Part shown: positions 14,355-16,444 of the stretch, piece after piece
Numbering within the stretch: position 1 is the first letter of the stretch
How the letters are laid out: every line of letters starts with the position of its first letter
NCBI GenBank assembly: GCA_910579155.1
Contig: CAJTTS010000074.1
Coordinates: forward strand, 1 to 16,444
Origin: an uncultured Oscillospiraceae bacterium
GTDB taxonomy: Bacteria > Bacillota_A > Clostridia > Oscillospirales > Oscillospiraceae
Length of the DNA stretch: 16,444 bases
Direction of reading: 5' to 3'
Notes under the pieces: generated by a model
What the model saw: the letters and a program-made list of their open reading frames with translations, nothing else
What the model was told of the DNA's origin: nothing
Database searches by the model: none
Translations under genes and position numbers: made by a program

Positions 14355-14900
14355 ATGGGTAAGAAAATCGTAGCGATCACCGGAAGCCCCCGCAACGGCG
14401 GCAACAGCTTTGCCATGACGGACGCGTTCATCCAGGCTGCGGAGAGCAAGGGCCACACTGTCACCCGCTTCGATGCGGCCATGATGAAGATCGGCGGCTG
14501 CCGCGCCTGCGAAACCTGCTACAAGACCGGAAAAGCCTGTTCCTTTGACGACGACTTCAACACCATCGCCCCAGCCATTCTGGAGGCGGACGCTGTGGTG
14601 TTCACCATGCCGGTCTACTGGTACTCCATCCCTGCCCAGATCAAAGGCGTGATCGACCGCCTGTTCTCCTTCGTGGTGGGCGGCAAGGACATCGCCGGGA
14701 AGGAGTGCGCCGTCATTGCCTGCTGCGAGGAAGAGGACATGACCGTCTTGGACGGCGTGCGGCTCCCCATTGAGCGCTCCGCCGCACTTATGAAGTGGAA
14801 GATGGTGGGCGAGGTACTGGTCCCCGGCGTGCTGAACGTGGGCGACATCGAAAAGACGGACGGCTGCGCCCAGGCGGCGGCCCTGGCGGACAAATTCTGA
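14355..14900 (+). CDS. Flavodoxin-fold NAD(P)H reductase with four-cysteine motif (iron-sulfur flavoprotein-like)
   Basis: This 181-residue cytosolic flavoprotein of the NADPH-dependent FMN reductase/flavodoxin-like superfamily opens with the FMN-phosphate loop KIVAITGSPRNGGNS and has MPVYWYSIPAQIKGVIDR, the usual isoalloxazine-side segment. It carries C49, C52, C55 and C62 in the spacing CX2CX2CX6C, like the compact 4Fe-4S motif of archaeal and clostridial iron-sulfur flavoproteins. The start was set at the ATG behind GGGAGAG; a TTG seven codons upstream is in frame but less likely. It is divergent from an HxlR-type regulator and 10 bases ahead of a paralogue, so the unit probably detoxifies quinones, nitro compounds or oxidants. 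Cluster binding is predicted, not shown. Confidence 0.88.
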   Translation: MGKKIVAITGSPRNGGNSFAMTDAFIQAAESKGHTVTRFDAAMMKIGGCRACETCYKTGKACSFDDDFNTIAPAILEADAVVFTMPVYWYSIPAQIKGVIDRLFSFVVGGKDIAGKECAVIACCEEEDMTVLDGVRLPIERSAALMKWKMVGEVLVPGVLNVGDIEKTDGCAQAAALADKF

Positions 14901-14910
14901 GAGGCGCGGC

Positions 14911-15459
14911 ATGGCAAAGAAGATCGTCATTTTAAACGGCAGCCCCCGGAAAAGCGGCAATACATCCGCTTTGGTCAAAGCTTTCACTGAGGGGGCCAAG
15001 AGCGCTGGTAATACTGTCACCGAGTTTTTCCTGGACGGCATGGTCATCCATGGCTGCAAGGGCTGCTTCGGTGGGCACAGCGCCAGGGAGCGCCCCTGCG
15101 TCCAGCACGACGGCATGGATCAGGTCTATCCCGCGGTGAAGGACAGCGATGTGGTGGTGCTGGCCAGCCCGCTGTACTACTGGACCATGAGCGGCCAGCT
15201 CCGCACGGCCCTTGACCGCCTGTTTGCATTGGAGGAGGGGGATGGCAACCTCCTGCGGGGCAATGACAGGGCAGGCGTTCTTCTGATGGCGGCGGAGGGG
15301 AACGGCTTTGACGACGCCGTCCCCTATTTCGACCACCTGATGGAGCACCTGCGGTGGAAAAACCTCGGCAAAGTGCTGTGCGGCGGCGTGATGGACGTGG
15401 GCGACGCCCAAGGTCGGAAAGAACTGGATGATGCCCGTGCGTTGGGCAGGTCAATTTGA
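14911..15459 (+). CDS. Flavodoxin-fold NAD(P)H reductase, paralogue lacking the third cysteine
   Basis: This 182-residue protein is a paralogue of the preceding reductase, with the FMN loop KIVILNGSPRKSGNTS, ASPLYYWTMSGQLRTALDRLF and a mid-protein cysteine segment. Here only C49, C52 and C63 align with the four-cysteine motif; the third position is replaced (CKGCFGG). A 4Fe-4S cluster of the compact type is therefore less likely, and it may be a plain FMN reductase. The gene follows 10 bases after its partner and shares its promoter. No terminator is visible downstream; the sequence passes into integrase debris. The pair may form a heteromer or may act on different electron acceptors; this is inference. 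Confidence 0.87.
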   Translation: MAKKIVILNGSPRKSGNTSALVKAFTEGAKSAGNTVTEFFLDGMVIHGCKGCFGGHSARERPCVQHDGMDQVYPAVKDSDVVVLASPLYYWTMSGQLRTALDRLFALEEGDGNLLRGNDRAGVLLMAAEGNGFDDAVPYFDHLMEHLRWKNLGKVLCGGVMDVGDAQGRKELDDARALGRSI

Positions 15460-15640
15460 ATCCGGAAGGAAATCATCGTGGGGCGCGGTGAGTAAATTGG
15501 TGGCTGTGCAGTTCGATGCACCTAAGCTCTGACCCAGATTCCGGCCCAGCATGGGAAAAGAGCGGGTGGAGGCAGTGGAGGGAGCCATGCCGGAAAGCAT
15601 CCCGCCTTGGTGCAAACACGTCCCGAAAGCGCAAAAAGCC
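15460..15640. other. Gene-free stretch between the reductase pair and the integrase remnant
   Basis: I see no credible gene, tRNA or terminator here. Open frames run through it on both strands but have no recognisable protein pattern. It probably includes decayed DNA of the neighbouring integrase element. Confidence 0.5.
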
Positions 15641-15853
15641 GCCGCCCAGCTTCTCCACGCTGGCCCGCTTGTGGTCGTTGAGGGCGTGGCCGCACTTGTA
15701 CAGCGTGACCGACGGGGTGGCGTACTCCAGCAGCCGGGAGAGGGTTACCACGTTCATCTCCTGCTCCAGCGCCCTGGTTGCGAAGATGTGGCGCAGCGAA
15801 TGAAAATTGGCGTCCGGGATGCCGGCCTGCCGGACACAGCGCTTGAACAGGCT
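15641..15853 (-). pseudogene. C-terminal remnant of a tyrosine integrase
   Basis: The minus strand reads LFKRCVRQAGI, then FHSLRHIFATRALEQEM, NVVTLSRLLEYATPSVTL, YKCGHALNDHKRASVEKLGG. This is the C-terminal catalytic region of a Tn916-like tyrosine integrase. The RH of box II is kept, but the LGHA element reads LEYA and the position of the catalytic Tyr (normally K-Y-G-H) reads K-C-G-H, so it cannot cleave DNA. The N-terminal part is absent. The remnant begins directly after, and in the same frame as, the stop codon of the IstB-like gene. Confidence 0.82.
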
Positions 15854-16444
15854 CTAAGAAAACGCCGAACAAATTTTGTCGTTCAGACGGTAAGGCTCGC
15901 CCTTGATGTTGATGACGGTGCAGTGATGCAGGACGCGGTCCAAAATTGCGGACGCGATGGTGACGTCGGCAAAGACCTCGTTCCGCCGGGAGAAGGTCTT
16001 GTTGGAGGCAAAGACGGTAGACGTCTTCTCATATCTCCTTGCAATAAGCTGGAAGAACAAATTTGCGCCCTGGATGTCCATGGGGAGGTAGCCGATCTCG
16101 TCAATGATGAGCATCTTGTACTTGGCCAAGACCCTGAGCTTGTCCGGCAAACGGTTCTCGAAATGGGCTTTCTTAAGCTGCTCGATGAGCTGGTGGCAGT
16201 TGATGTAGTAGATAGAAAAGCGGTGCCGGGCGGCCACAAGGCCCAGGGCGGAGGCCAGGTGGGTCTTGTCTGCACCAGGCGGCCCGAGGAATACCACGTT
16301 CTCCCCATTCTCCAGGAAGCGCATGGTGGCCAGTTCGTCGATCTGGCGCTTGTCTGAGGCAGTCTTTTTGTACCCGCCTCAAATTGATCTTGTCGATGAT
16401 GTACTCACGGGAGAGAGGGCTCAGGCCCTCTTTTTTCAACCGCT
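15854..16444 (-). pseudogene. istB: Degraded IS21-family IstB-like ATPase (runs off window)
   Basis: IstB is the AAA+ helper of the IS21 transposase IstA; it selects the target and activates transposition. Readable here are RQIDELATMRFLENGENVVFLGPPG, AHFENRLPDKLRVLAKYKMLIIDEIGYLPMDIQGANLFF split over the usual regions, and LDRVLHHCTVINIKGEPYRL at the C-terminus. The Walker A motif reads GPPGADKTH, with Asp in place of the invariant Gly before Lys, while Walker B LIIDEIGYLP is intact. Near 16365-16378 the frame changes, and the upstream text (KKEGLSPLSREYIIDKINLR) is not the usual IstB N-terminus. No IstA is visible before the window end. Inactivation is likely. Confidence 0.75.

Noticed and set aside
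15551..16357. Plus-strand open frame of 268 codons opposite IstB and integrase remnants
   Set aside because: The minus strand has clear IstB and integrase motifs; the plus frame has none.
1..16444. CRISPR arrays, tRNA or rRNA genes
   Set aside because: No regularly spaced repeats, cloverleaf or rRNA-like conserved segments were seen by eye; the only tandem repeat is inside the CotH gene.

Overview
This window looks like chromosomal DNA of a high-GC, low-GC-lineage-type Firmicute: a Clostridia member, probably an Oscillospiraceae-like gut anaerobe. The evidence is the SpoVB-type flippase, MazG, HU and RqcP neighbourhood known from Bacillus and Clostridia, a CotH-family protein, an ECF-transporter S component, strong AGGAGG-type ribosome sites, and C/G-rich third codon positions. 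The genus is inference; no rRNA or marker gene is present to fix it.

Layout. Positions 1-4943 (+ strand) form a housekeeping run: the 3' end of a purine nucleoside phosphorylase, an MTA/SAH deaminase (mtaD), a SpoVB/MurJ-like flippase, MazG, HU and RqcP. It closes with a hairpin terminator shared with the convergent block. Positions 4976-8182 (- strand) hold a three-gene operon: VTC-type polyphosphate polymerase domain protein, DUF4956 membrane protein, and a membrane-anchored CotH-family protein. Positions 8362-10218 (+) hold a strong promoter, a structured leader, a chemoreceptor with a zinc-binding CZB signature in its extracytoplasmic domain, and a terminator. Positions 10230-12115 (+) hold a near-consensus promoter, a leader with mutually exclusive antiterminator and terminator hairpins, an ECF S component of unknown substrate, and a two-domain P-loop kinase. 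Positions 12114-12937 (- strand) hold a Cof-type HAD phosphatase.

From about 13.1 kb onward the window becomes an accessory, decayed region. A chimeric, frameshifted tyrosine-recombinase pseudogene (13151-13740) lies on one side. On the other side are an integrase C-terminal remnant with a mutated catalytic tyrosine (15641-15853) and a degraded IS21-type IstB (15854 to window end). Between them is an intact redox cassette: a divergent HxlR/DUF24 regulator with an N-terminal cysteine, and two tandem flavodoxin-fold reductases, the first with a four-cysteine motif like iron-sulfur flavoproteins.

Most interesting points: (i) the VTC/DUF4956/CotH operon as a candidate envelope polyphosphate or phosphotransfer system; (ii) the attenuator-bearing leader controlling an uncharacterised ECF transporter plus kinase salvage unit, which I could not assign to a known riboswitch class; (iii) the CZB-type zinc signature placed outside the membrane in a chemoreceptor; (iv) the recombinase-flanked redox cassette.
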